Below are positions 17,876 to 25,975 of a stretch of DNA of 64,000 bases, in pieces. This stretch comes from Candidatus Ozemibacter sibiricus (GTDB lineage Bacteria; Muiribacteriota; Ozemobacteria; Ozemobacterales; Ozemobacteraceae). Below the pieces are notes generated by a model, which was not told the DNA's origin, ran no database searches, and saw nothing but the letters and a program-made list of their open reading frames with translations. The translations under genes were made by a program, and so were the position numbers. The stretch is from the NCBI GenBank assembly GCA_003327425.1, contig QOQW01000016.1:86564-150563 (forward strand), read 5' to 3'. The number at the start of each line of letters is the position of its first letter. Position 1 is the stretch's first letter.

Positions 17876-18148
17876 ACGTCCCCAAAACGCTGATCTCGGC
17901 CGGCTTCCCTGGTTTCGCCACGAGGGTATCGGGGTTGGACTGGCCCTGCGGCTGCTCCGCCCGCCGACCGGCGCGCGGTCGGCGGGCCATGACCAAAGAT
18001 TCAGAGGTCGGTGGTTCGTTGGCGGGATTCTGGCGAGCTGGCGAGATGCTCCCTCTGCGCTGTGGCTGCGCTTCCGAGGGGGAGTTGGCTCTGACGAACC
18101 CAGGGGGAGGGGGCGGCGGAGGAATCCCAACCGAAGAGCGAAGGTGCC
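17876..18148. other. Intergenic region upstream of dapL
   Basis: Spacer between the divergent cyclase and dapL genes. It includes a G-rich run near 18102-18121. No open frame with a ribosome site, RNA gene or clear operator is visible. Confidence 0.4.
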
Positions 18149-18177
18149 TTGCAATTCATAGAGGGGGACGGTACCAT
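18149..18177 (+). promoter_or_regulatory. Possible promoter of dapL
   Basis: TTGCAA (18149-18154), a 17-nt spacer and TACCAT (18172-18177) lie 48 nt upstream of the dapL start. The -35 is fair and the -10 weak. Confidence 0.35.
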
Positions 18178-18224
18178 GGCGCCCGATGCTTGGGCTCAGC
18201 CCTCTCTGCTGAAAGGAGTCTGCC

Positions 18225-19451
18225 ATGCTGCCGCGCAACCCTCATCTGGCCCGTTTGAAATCGCGCTACCTGTTCGCCGAGATCGCCCGGCGCCGGCGCG
18301 AGTTCGCCGCTGCCCATCCCGAGGTGCGGGTCATCAGTCTCGGCATCGGTGACACCACCGAGCCTCTGGTCGAGCCGATCGTCGCCGCCGTGCGCGACCG
18401 GGCGATCGCCATGGGCACCCGCGAAGGGTACACCGGGTATGGCGATGAGCAGGGCATGACCGCCTTGCGGCAGAAGATCGCCGAGGTGATCTACGGGGGA
18501 GCGGTCACGCCCGATGAGGTGTTCGTCTCCGATGGTTGCAAATGCGATATCGGCCGTCTGCAACTGATGTTCGGCCCGGGGGCCCACCTCGCCGTCCAGG
18601 ATCCTTCCTACCCCGCCTATGTCGACAGTGCGGTGCTGACTGGCATGACCGGCGACCTGATCGAGTCGCGGGGCCAGTTCGCAGGCATCACTTACCTGCC
18701 CTGCCATGCCGACAACGGCTTCTTCCCCGTGCTGGAAGCCATTCCCGGACGCAGCGTCGTCTATTTCTGCTCGCCGAACAACCCGACCGGCGCGGTGGCG
18801 ACGCGCGACCAGCTGACGCAGCTGGTCGCCGCCGTACGCGAGCGCCGCGGCGTGCTGGTCTTCGATGCCGCCTACAGCGCGTTCATCCATGACGACGGGC
18901 TGCCCCGCAGCATCTACGAGATTCCCGGCGCCCGGGAGGTCGCCATCGAGACCGGCTCCTTCTCGAAACCCGCCGGTTTCACCGGCGTCCGGCTGGGCTG
19001 GACGGTGGTGCCCCGCGATCTGCGCTACGAAGATGGCACGCGCCTCCACGACGATTTCAACCGCATCGTCACCACCATCTTCAATGGCGCCTCGGTGTTC
19101 GCGCAGGCGGCCGGGCTGGCCGCGCTCAGCCCGGAAGGCCTGGCCGCCACGCGGCGACAGATCGAATACTACATGGGCAACGCCCGCCTCATTCGCGAGA
19201 CGCTCGAGCAGGCCGGGTTCCGGGTGTTCGGCGGCGTGAATGCGCCCTACCTGTGGGCGCGGATTCCCGGCAAGAGCAGTTGGGAAGCCTTCGACGAGCT
19301 GCTGCACCGGGCGCAGGTCGTGGCCACGCCCGGGGCCGGCTTCGGCCCGGCCGGCGAAGGCTACCTGCGCTTCAGCGCCTTCGCCCACCGCGAAGACGTC
19401 GAAGAGGCGGTCGGCCGCCTCCGTCGGGTCTACGCCTCATCGCGTTCCTGA
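18225..19451 (+). CDS. dapL: LL-diaminopimelate aminotransferase
   Basis: A 408-aa fold-type I PLP aminotransferase, the normal DapL length. It converts tetrahydrodipicolinate directly to LL-2,6-diaminopimelate with glutamate as amino donor. That bypasses the DapD/C/E steps in lysine and peptidoglycan synthesis. DapL-specific blocks are present: SLGIGDTTEPL near the start, GYTGYGDEQG, and SDGCKCDIGR (SDGAKCDIGR in most homologues). PLP would bind Lys248 in GSFSKPAGFTG, followed by the phosphate-binding RLGW. AAAGGAGTCTGCC precedes the ATG. No other lysine gene adjoins, so it is a single-gene unit. Presence of DapL fits Chlamydiae, Spirochaetes, Bacteroidetes, Deltaproteobacteria and several uncultured phyla. 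Confidence 0.93.
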   Translation: MLPRNPHLARLKSRYLFAEIARRRREFAAAHPEVRVISLGIGDTTEPLVEPIVAAVRDRAIAMGTREGYTGYGDEQGMTALRQKIAEVIYGGAVTPDEVFVSDGCKCDIGRLQLMFGPGAHLAVQDPSYPAYVDSAVLTGMTGDLIESRGQFAGITYLPCHADNGFFPVLEAIPGRSVVYFCSPNNPTGAVATRDQLTQLVAAVRERRGVLVFDAAYSAFIHDDGLPRSIYEIPGAREVAIETGSFSKPAGFTGVRLGWTVVPRDLRYEDGTRLHDDFNRIVTTIFNGASVFAQAAGLAALSPEGLAATRRQIEYYMGNARLIRETLEQAGFRVFGGVNAPYLWARIPGKSSWEAFDELLHRAQVVATPGAGFGPAGEGYLRFSAFAHREDVEEAVGRLRRVYASSRS

Positions 19452-19759
19452 GCGTTTCGGTCTGAGCGGCCGGCGACGCCGACCCGGCCCATCCGGTCGG
19501 GGCTTTGCCCGAAGCTCTGAAGAGAGGCGTCTGGGCCCAGGCCGGCCGCGAGAGGGATGGCGAGCGGGGGGCCTGGGGCCTGAGGCCCAAAACACCACCA
19601 GGGGCCGCCGGCCTCTGGCCCCCCAACCGCTCGGTGTCTCGGCCGGCCGCCACCGGGCCGACCAGGGGGCACCAAGCGGCTGGTCAGCGGCAGGGCCGGG
19701 CTGGTCAGCGGCAGAGCCGCGCTGCAACCACGAGTGGCTCAGCGCTGATCAGAAAGGGC
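19452..19759. other. GC-rich convergent intergenic region
   Basis: About 310 bp between the convergent dapL and ankyrin genes. It contains a short direct repeat (see 19679-19719). No terminator with a clear T-tract and no coding frame with a ribosome site is seen. Confidence 0.4.
19679..19719. repeat. Two-copy 21-bp direct repeat
   Basis: GCTGGTCAGCGGCAGGGCCG at 19679-19698 recurs at 19700-19719 with one substitution. It lies in noncoding DNA and its function is unknown. Confidence 0.6.
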
Positions 19760-20680
19760 TCAGCGCGAGGTGGCGGGGCGGCGGGCCGGGCGGGCGGGCG
19801 CGGCGGAGCCAGGACCGCCGTGCAGCGTGTCGAACTTCATCTTCGCCTTGAGGAGCTTGGCGATCTCGGGCTCTTCCGCTTCGGTGGCCCAGTCGTAGGG
19901 GGTCTTGCCTTCTTTGTCCTTGAGGTTGGGGTCGGCGCCTTTGGCCAGCAGGTAGACGACCGCTTCCTGTTCGCCGGCGGCGGCGGCCGCGTGCAACGGC
20001 GTCACGCCATCTTCATCCTGGGCGTTGACCTCGGCGCCTTTGGCGATCAAGGCTTTGTAGATCTCGACGCGGGGCACCTCGTCCTCGTCTTCCCCTTCCT
20101 CCTCGGCGGAAGCGGGGGAGGCCGCTCCCGCCGCGGCGGTGCCGGTGGCGGGCGCCGCTTCTTCCTCCTCGTCGGGGCCGACGTCGCCGGCCGCGTAGTG
20201 GAGGGCGGTCATGCCCGTCTTGTCCTTCCCGCGGGGATCGGCTCCCTTGGCCAGCAGCAGGTTGACCAGATCGAGACTGCCGACGGCCGCGGCGATCTCG
20301 AGCGCCGCCGCACCGTCGTTGTCGCGCCGCTTGACATCGGCCCCCTTGGCGAGCAGGAGCTTGACGAGGTCGATGTCTTCGTTGCCGACGGCCAGCAGCA
20401 AGGGGGTGGTGCCGTCATTCGAGGCGGCGTTGGGGTCGGCCTGGCGCGACAGCAGGAAGGCGGTCATCGTGGCCAGACCTTCCCCCACCGCGATGTGGAG
20501 CGGGGTTTCGCCATCCTTGGTCGTTTTCAGGTTGATCAGGGAAGGATCCTTGTCGAGCAGGGCGGTGACCTTGGCCAGGTTGTCGGCCTTGACCGCGGCG
20601 TGGATGGGGGCGGCCAGGGCGGCTCCCGTGCCGGTTAGGGCCAGCAGCAGAACCACGAACAGACGAACCGATGTGCGCAT
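19760..20680 (-). CDS. Exported ankyrin-repeat protein
   Basis: A 306-aa protein with a signal peptide (cleavage likely after ALAA, about residue 23). It is followed by six or seven ankyrin repeats. Typical units GETPLHIAVGEG, GTTPLLLAV and GVTPLHAAAAAG are each followed by a LLxKGAD loop. The array is interrupted around residues 170-205 by an acidic, Ala-rich, probably disordered insert (EEEEEAAP...EEEGEDEDE). It probably works as a periplasmic protein-protein interaction scaffold; no enzymatic domain is seen. The C-terminal 20 residues are Pro/Ala/Arg-rich. The start is ATG 20680, with GAGGAG 7 nt upstream; the longer frame lacks a signal and a ribosome site. It lies downstream of and codirectional with the WG-repeat operon. 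Confidence 0.85.
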   Translation of the reverse strand: MRTSVRLFVVLLLALTGTGAALAAPIHAAVKADNLAKVTALLDKDPSLINLKTTKDGETPLHIAVGEGLATMTAFLLSRQADPNAASNDGTTPLLLAVGNEDIDLVKLLLAKGADVKRRDNDGAAALEIAAAVGSLDLVNLLLAKGADPRGKDKTGMTALHYAAGDVGPDEEEEAAPATGTAAAGAASPASAEEEGEDEDEVPRVEIYKALIAKGAEVNAQDEDGVTPLHAAAAAGEQEAVVYLLAKGADPNLKDKEGKTPYDWATEAEEPEIAKLLKAKMKFDTLHGGPGSAAPARPARRPATSR

Positions 20681-20815
20681 GTTTTCGCTCCTCGTCGTTG
20701 ACGGTCCTCTTTCTTTGTACCAGAATCCGGCCCGAATGACAAACCCCGCACCCCAAGCGAGGTTTTCTGCCGGTGATCGGCGCGACTTCCGCACCGACAG
20801 GCGAGGCCGGAGGGG

Positions 20816-22864
20816 TCAGGGGGTGTCGTCCTCGTCGGGCGCCGTGCCGATGCGGGGAAGGTAGACCCCGGTGAGGGTCAACCGACCGCGCCGGGCCCCT
20901 GAACGAGTCTTGCTGATGCCTCCGGCGAAATCGGTCACCTCGTCGAAACGAGGGGGCACCACCTCGCGGCCGTCCCGATCGACGAATCCCCATTTGGTGC
21001 CGCGCCGCACGGCCGCCCGCCCTTCGGAGAAATCGCGGGCCTGGTCGTAGTGCATGGGCACCACCAGCCGGCCGGTCCCATCGACGAACCCGGTGCCCTG
21101 GCCGTTCGAGACCCAGCAGCGATCCTCGCGCACCAGGCCGACCGCGGTCCAGGTGGCGGGGTGCAGTTCCCGGCCGTCCGGGGCGTACATGCTCCACAGG
21201 TCGCCCTCGAGCAGCAACAGGCTGCCGCTGGCGAACGTTCGCACGGCCCGGAAGGCTGGTCGCAGCACGAACCGGCCCTGGGCGTCGACGAACCCGAAGC
21301 GCCCATTGACCTCGACCTGGCGCAGGCCGCCCGGCAGCGGCGGGTCGTTCCCGATCGGCAGATCGATCGCGAGTCGGCGCCCCTGCGGGTCGATGAACAC
21401 GACCTCGCCGCGCACGGTGACCGCTGCCCGGCCGTCCCGGAACGGGCCCGCCCAGTCGAAGACCGGCGGAATGACCAGTTGCCCGGTGGCATCGACGTAG
21501 CCCCAGCGCCCTTCTTCGTCGCGGACGGCGGCCAGCCCGTCGCTGAGCGGCTCCACGGCGAGATAGCGCGGTTCGGTCACCCGGCCGCTGGCCGGGTGAT
21601 AGAAGCCCCATCGGCGGTCCTTCTGCAGGAGGAACAGATCGGGATCATCGATCACGATGCGGTCATACTGGCACGGGAGCAGGACCTTGCCAGCGCCGTC
21701 CACCAGGCCTTCCCGGCCGTCGGCCTGGCTCAGCAGCAGGTTGTCCTGGAGCGGGGCGAGGAAATCGAAGGTCGGGGCCAGGATCTCGCCGCGGCCGGTC
21801 TGATAGAGCCCCGCCTTGCTCTGCCGGCAGACGATGAAGGTGTCGCCGCCGGGCAGGCATTCCATCTGGTCATAGGTCGGAGAGGCCAGCAGCCGTCCCG
21901 CCCGGTCGATCAGGAAGCAGACGCCGTCGGCTTCGACCACCGCCTGACCGTTCTGGAAGGCATGGGCCTGGGTGAAGCGGGGGGGGACCACCTCGCGCCC
22001 GTCCCGGTCGATGTAGCCCCAGCGGCCTTGCCGGCGCACCGCCGCTCGCCCTTCCTGGAAGGGGGTGGCCTCTTCGTAGGGGCCGGGAATGACCAGCACC
22101 CCCCGGGGATCGAGGTACCCCATGCCTTCGGGGCGGGTGACCAGGGCTCGTTCCTCGCTCATCTCGTCGATCGCCGTGAACCGCGGCCCCGGCAGCAGGG
22201 TCCCCGTCGACGCGACCAGCACCCACTCCTCGCCGTCGCGCACGGGGAACACGCCCGGGGCGAAGCCGTTCGTCCAATCGGCCAGGGGATCGATGCGGTC
22301 GGCGTCCCCATCGGTGCCGTCGAGGTCGCCCAGGACTGGATCGAGCCCTTCGTTCGGGGGCTGCCAGATCGCATCGAACCGGGGGGGGACCACCAGGCGC
22401 GCGGCGGTGTCGATGAAGCCCCACCGTCCGTTCACGCGCACCGGCGCGAACCCGTGCCGGAACCTCGCCACCCGTTCCCAGAGCGGGTAGACCTGGTAGT
22501 CGCCGTGTTCGTCGAGCCGTCCCCAGGGGCCGGTGGCGGTGCCGGTGTGGAAGCCGTAGCGATCGCCGACCCGCACCGGTCGGAACAACGCTTCCGCCGG
22601 GAGGGGCGGGCTGCTCGGTTCTGCCGCCCCCAGCCAAGGGCGGTCAGGGGCCGCGACTTGCTCGGCGACCGCACCCGCGGGATCATCCGTGCGGGCCATT
22701 TCCGCGCATACCATGGGGAAGGCGGCCAGGAGCATGAGCGTGATCATGGCAGCCATGGGCGCTACCGGCCGAACCCGCGGTGTCAGCATCATTCCTCTGA
22801 AGGGTGGCAGCAGCAGGCGGGCCAGGCATCCTGTCCAGGTTGTGCTTGAAACGAACGAATGCAT
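20816..22864 (-). CDS. Exported WG-repeat (beta-repeat) protein
   Basis: A 682-aa exported protein composed almost wholly of WG_beta_rep units, each about 35-60 residues. The consensus is GRWGFIDRDGREVVPPRF followed by a region ending in F.nGrAaV. About ten units can be counted. No catalytic domain is visible. Such proteins are common but poorly understood in Bacteroidetes, Spirochaetes and Clostridia. It starts only 5 nt after the stop of the lipid-kinase gene, with AGGA before ATG 22864, so translation is probably coupled. A later start (ATG 22792) would give a more compact signal peptide ending near MVCAE. It is the last gene of the four-gene operon starting at 25749. Confidence 0.85.
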   Translation of the reverse strand: MHSFVSSTTWTGCLARLLLPPFRGMMLTPRVRPVAPMAAMITLMLLAAFPMVCAEMARTDDPAGAVAEQVAAPDRPWLGAAEPSSPPLPAEALFRPVRVGDRYGFHTGTATGPWGRLDEHGDYQVYPLWERVARFRHGFAPVRVNGRWGFIDTAARLVVPPRFDAIWQPPNEGLDPVLGDLDGTDGDADRIDPLADWTNGFAPGVFPVRDGEEWVLVASTGTLLPGPRFTAIDEMSEERALVTRPEGMGYLDPRGVLVIPGPYEEATPFQEGRAAVRRQGRWGYIDRDGREVVPPRFTQAHAFQNGQAVVEADGVCFLIDRAGRLLASPTYDQMECLPGGDTFIVCRQSKAGLYQTGRGEILAPTFDFLAPLQDNLLLSQADGREGLVDGAGKVLLPCQYDRIVIDDPDLFLLQKDRRWGFYHPASGRVTEPRYLAVEPLSDGLAAVRDEEGRWGYVDATGQLVIPPVFDWAGPFRDGRAAVTVRGEVVFIDPQGRRLAIDLPIGNDPPLPGGLRQVEVNGRFGFVDAQGRFVLRPAFRAVRTFASGSLLLLEGDLWSMYAPDGRELHPATWTAVGLVREDRCWVSNGQGTGFVDGTGRLVVPMHYDQARDFSEGRAAVRRGTKWGFVDRDGREVVPPRFDEVTDFAGGISKTRSGARRGRLTLTGVYLPRIGTAPDEDDTP

Positions 22865-22869
22865 AGTTC

Positions 22870-23817
22870 CTATCCGAGAATGGAAACGGTGGCGGGGAGC
22901 ACGCGCCAGCGGGCCGCCGTGACGTCGAGCAGTTCGCCATCGTAATCGATGGGCAGAGGCTGTTCGAACCGCGCGGCGACCTCGTCGACTTCGACGCAGT
23001 GCACCTCGGGATGCCCGCGCAGACCCTGCTTCTCGAAGGCATCGATCAACTGCAGCAGGCGCCAGACCGACACCTTGCGGCAGAGGGCGAGATCGAGCCG
23101 GCCGTCATACGGGGTGCGCGGGGTCAGGAACGTGAACGAGCCCGCGACGAACCGTTGTTTCAGCAGGCTCATGCCGGTGAACTCGCCTTCCCAGCGGTGG
23201 GGGCCGGCCTCGACCTGCGCCCGGAAGCCCCGATAGGTGAGCACCTCCTGGGCCGAGGCCAGCAGCAGAGCCCCGGTGTACCAGTACCGGTACAGCCAGT
23301 TGGCCAGCGAACGCTGACGGGTCAAGCGGTGGTTGGCGGCCGGAATGGTGCCGACATGCGAGGCTTGCAGCAGATGATGGACGACGGCTTCGCCGCTGGG
23401 CAAGGTGGCGTCGAGCCGAATCACGTCGCGTCGCCGAGCGGTCTCGAGCGCGAGGCGGCAGGGCACGCCGGCGAGTTGCGGCGCCTCGCCGATCGGCTTG
23501 TGGAAATCGTTGCTGGTGCCCAGGCCGATCGCCCCGAGATGGACCGTGCCGGGGGCCAGTCCCTGGTCCTGGGCGGCCATCAGGGCGTCGAGGACGAGCT
23601 GCAGCATGCCGTCGCCGCCCGCCGCGACCAGACAGGTGGCGCCCTGCCCGATCGCCTCGGCCACCCGGGCGGGCACGTCGGCCGCCCCCGTCGTCGTCCA
23701 CAGCTTGAACGGGCGGCCGGCGGCGCGCAGGGCTTCGGCCAGCCGGGGCCAGGCGGCCGCCGCCGCCCCGCGGTTGGCCTGCGGATTCAAGAAGATGTCG
23801 AGCCGTCCCTCAGCCAC
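22870..23817 (-). CDS. Diacylglycerol/sphingosine-kinase-family lipid kinase
   Basis: A 315-aa soluble protein of the DAGK catalytic family (DgkB/YegS, also sphingosine and ceramide kinases), which phosphorylate lipid hydroxyls with ATP. The N-terminal block LNPQANRG (residues 10-17) is the family opening. The nucleotide-binding GGDG motif is at 67-70 (VAAGGDGML), followed by GLGTSNDF, the usual G-T-x-N-D-F block. It starts 8 bp inside the end of the alpha-oxoamine synthase gene and runs into the WG-repeat gene. Because its upstream partner resembles serine palmitoyltransferase, a sphingoid or ceramide substrate is an attractive alternative to diacylglycerol. This is inference from context. 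Confidence 0.85.
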   Translation of the reverse strand: MAEGRLDIFLNPQANRGAAAAAWPRLAEALRAAGRPFKLWTTTGAADVPARVAEAIGQGATCLVAAGGDGMLQLVLDALMAAQDQGLAPGTVHLGAIGLGTSNDFHKPIGEAPQLAGVPCRLALETARRRDVIRLDATLPSGEAVVHHLLQASHVGTIPAANHRLTRQRSLANWLYRYWYTGALLLASAQEVLTYRGFRAQVEAGPHRWEGEFTGMSLLKQRFVAGSFTFLTPRTPYDGRLDLALCRKVSVWRLLQLIDAFEKQGLRGHPEVHCVEVDEVAARFEQPLPIDYDGELLDVTAARWRVLPATVSILG

Positions 23818-25072
23818 GCCCGATCACCCCGTATTTGCGGCCAAGCTCGATCAGCAGGCTCAGGGCGAACTCGAGATCGGCCGGGGTGTGGGTGGCCATC
23901 ACCGTCAGGCGGATCCGTTCGGTGCCGGGGGCGACCGCCGGATACTCGATCAGCGACAGGAAGAGCCCCCGTTCGTAGGCCTCCTTGACGATGGCATAGA
24001 CCTTTTCGCGGCTGCGCACGAAGATCGGGATGATCGGGGCATCCAGGCCGCCCAGTTCGAACCCGGCCTCGGTCAGGCGGCGGCGAACCAGGGCGGCATT
24101 CTCGTGCAGCTTCGCCACCAGCTCGGGATGCTGCTCGATGATATCGAGGCCGGCCAGGCAGGCCGCCACCGTCATCGGCGCCACCGCGGCCGTGAACATG
24201 CCCGAGCGCGCGAAATGCCGCAGCCAGTTGATCACGACCTTGCGGCTGGCGATGAACCCGCCGTAGCAGCCGAAGGCTTTGGAAAAGGTGCCCATCACGA
24301 AATCGACCTCGCCTTCGACCCCGCAGTATTCGAGCGAGCCGCGGCCGTGCTGGCCTACGGCCCCGGTGCCATGGGCGTCATCGACCAGCAGCAGGGCCCG
24401 GTACTTTTTGCACAGGTCGACGATCGGTCGCAAGGGCGCGATCTCGCCATCCATGCTGTAGACGCCGTCGACGGCGACCAGCTTCTGGCCCGGCTTGCCC
24501 TCGACCTCGCGCAGGCAGCGCTCGAGGTCGGCCAGATCGGAGTGCTTGAAGACCAGGCGTTGGGCCCGGCTGTAGCGGGCGCCGTCGATCAGGCTGGCGT
24601 GGTTCAGCTCGTCGCCGATGAACCAGTCGTGCGGGCCCAGCAGCGCGGTGATCAGGCCGATGTTGGCCGCATACCCCGAGGGGAAGAGCATGGCCGCTTC
24701 GCAGTGCTTGAAGGCCGCCAGGCGGGCCTCGAACTCCTGATGCAGGGTGGTGTTCCCATTGAGCGTGCAGGGGCCGGCCATGCCGATGCCCCAGCGATCG
24801 ATGGCGGCCTTGGTGCGGGCCACCACTTCGGGATGCGTGGTCAGCCCCAGGTAGTTGTTGCTGGCCATCATCACCATCTCTTTCGGTTGGCCCGTTTCGA
24901 GGGTGACCGCTTCGATGTGATTGGTGCTGGCGCTCGTGGTGGTGCGGAAGAAGAGATACAGCTTCTGCCGGCGGGCTTCTTCGATGACCTGGTGGAACAG
25001 CGCCATCTTCTCGGGCAGTGAGCGGGTCTGATCGGCGAGCAGCGCCTTGACGTCGAAATTGGCTACGTCCAT
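23810..25072 (-). CDS. Alpha-oxoamine synthase (serine palmitoyltransferase/KBL/BioF family)
   Basis: A 420-aa PLP enzyme that would condense an amino acid with an acyl-CoA or acyl-ACP, releasing CO2 or CoA. Family marks are NNYLGLTTHPEV, the GPCTLNGNTTLHQEFE loop, DELNHASLIDG, VDDAHGTGAVGQHGRG, and the PLP lysine Lys265 in GTFSKAFGCYGG. The GVYSMDGEIAPL segment and the C-terminal GRKYGVIG look closer to bacterial serine palmitoyltransferases than to BioF. The acyl and amino substrates remain uncertain. It overlaps the preceding kinase gene by 10 bp and the following lipid kinase by 8 bp. I place the start at ATG 25072, with GAGG upstream; the long upstream extension is out-of-family sequence. 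Confidence 0.88.
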   Translation of the reverse strand: MDVANFDVKALLADQTRSLPEKMALFHQVIEEARRQKLYLFFRTTTSASTNHIEAVTLETGQPKEMVMMASNNYLGLTTHPEVVARTKAAIDRWGIGMAGPCTLNGNTTLHQEFEARLAAFKHCEAAMLFPSGYAANIGLITALLGPHDWFIGDELNHASLIDGARYSRAQRLVFKHSDLADLERCLREVEGKPGQKLVAVDGVYSMDGEIAPLRPIVDLCKKYRALLLVDDAHGTGAVGQHGRGSLEYCGVEGEVDFVMGTFSKAFGCYGGFIASRKVVINWLRHFARSGMFTAAVAPMTVAACLAGLDIIEQHPELVAKLHENAALVRRRLTEAGFELGGLDAPIIPIFVRSREKVYAIVKEAYERGLFLSLIEYPAVAPGTERIRLTVMATHTPADLEFALSLLIELGRKYGVIGRG

Positions 25073-25749
25073 CGGGGCAATACCTCGGTTTCCAGGATGC
25101 GGATAAGATCGGCGCCGACCGCAGCCGGGGGACGATCCACCGCGACCACCGGCCAGCCCTCCCGGGCGGCCTCGTCGCGCAGGCTGGCCCGCAATCGGCT
25201 CTGGAAGGCGACGAAGGTCGCCTCGCTCGGGGGCTGGAAGCCGCACTCGTAGGGGGTGACCGTCGATTTGCGCGACCAGGCGAGGGCCGGGTCGAGATCG
25301 AGCAGGACGGTCACCACCGGTCGGGGGAAGACGGCGGCGAAGGTGCGGAGCCACTGCGGGTCGGTGCCGGTCAGCGCTTCCGTGAACGCATACTTGTACC
25401 AGTAGCCGTTGGCCAGGATCAGGTCGGGCCGGGCCTGTCGCACCAGATGGAGCGACTCGAGCAGGCCATGGAAGATGAACAGGGCGCGCGGCCCGCCGCT
25501 CAGCAGTGCGAGGTAGCGATGGACGGCCGCGGGGTCGGCGATGAACGGATGGTGATGGTACCGCGGGTTGTGCGCGATTTCCCAGACGTGCAGATGCGCG
25601 GCTCGCCGGCCGTGCGTGTTCGCCAACCACTCGGACAACCCCCGGATATGCGTCGATTTGCCGCACCCATCGATGCCGGTCAAGCAGACCAGCGGCGGGT
25701 TGGCCGCGGGGGGGCCGTCATGCCGAGCAGGGGAAGGCGGGACGGGCAC
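25063..25749 (-). CDS. Thymidylate kinase-like P-loop kinase
   Basis: A 228-aa P-loop NTPase resembling dTMP kinases. The Walker A motif GIDGCGKST lies at residues 25-33. The rest is diverged: HVWEIAHNPRYHHH replaces the usual DR(Y/H) block region, and NGYWYKYAFTEA stands where the conserved DRY motif falls. It may therefore phosphorylate something other than dTMP; the operon context (lipid-type synthase and lipid kinase) supports that, but I cannot name a substrate. I use the GTG at 25749 because AAAGGAG lies 8 nt upstream and an extended -10 element is about 40 nt upstream. It is the first gene of the operon. Confidence 0.75.
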   Translation of the reverse strand: MPVPPSPARHDGPPAANPPLVCLTGIDGCGKSTHIRGLSEWLANTHGRRAAHLHVWEIAHNPRYHHHPFIADPAAVHRYLALLSGGPRALFIFHGLLESLHLVRQARPDLILANGYWYKYAFTEALTGTDPQWLRTFAAVFPRPVVTVLLDLDPALAWSRKSTVTPYECGFQPPSEATFVAFQSRLRASLRDEAAREGWPVVAVDRPPAAVGADLIRILETEVLPRWT

Positions 25750-25787
25750 GTGGCTGTCTCCTTTGATGGCTGGGTCCGATGGTGAGG

Positions 25788-25796
25788 AGTATACCA
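25788..25796 (-). promoter_or_regulatory. Extended -10 promoter element of the lipid-kinase operon
   Basis: TGGTATACT on the minus strand ends 38 nt upstream of the GTG start at 25749. It has the same TGG extension as the elements at 2535, 9875 and 25910. Confidence 0.5.
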
Positions 25797-25909
25797 TGGC
25801 CGGGAAGAGGCGATGGTCCACCGACTCCCTTCCTTCCTTCCTGGCGACGAAGAAGTGGCGATCTGGATACCCGCGACGGACCACGCTTGAGGCCTGTCGT
25901 CGTCGGCGA

Positions 25910-25918
25910 TGGTAGAAT
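25910..25918 (+). promoter_or_regulatory. Extended -10 promoter element of the propeller gene
   Basis: TGGTAGAAT lies 57 nt upstream of ATG 25976. It is identical to the element at 9875. A possible TTGAGG -35 is 20 nt away, which is too far to count. Confidence 0.5.
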
Positions 25919-25975
25919 GTTCTCGATCGTCGGTTCGGTGGCCCGATTTCCGAACTTCGAAGGGAGCGAACGGTG

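Noticed and set aside
19505..20638. 377-aa plus-strand frame through the ankyrin gene
   Set aside because: Antisense of the ankyrin repeats. The ankyrin frame has a signal peptide and GAGGAG site.
21050..22849. 599-aa plus-strand open frame
   Set aside because: Antisense of the WG repeats. Its apparent periodicity comes from the repeats on the other strand.
25073..25666. 200-residue N-terminal extension of the alpha-oxoamine synthase frame
   Set aside because: The extension overlaps the P-loop kinase gene in another frame and matches nothing in the family. ATG 25072 with GAGG upstream gives the normal length.
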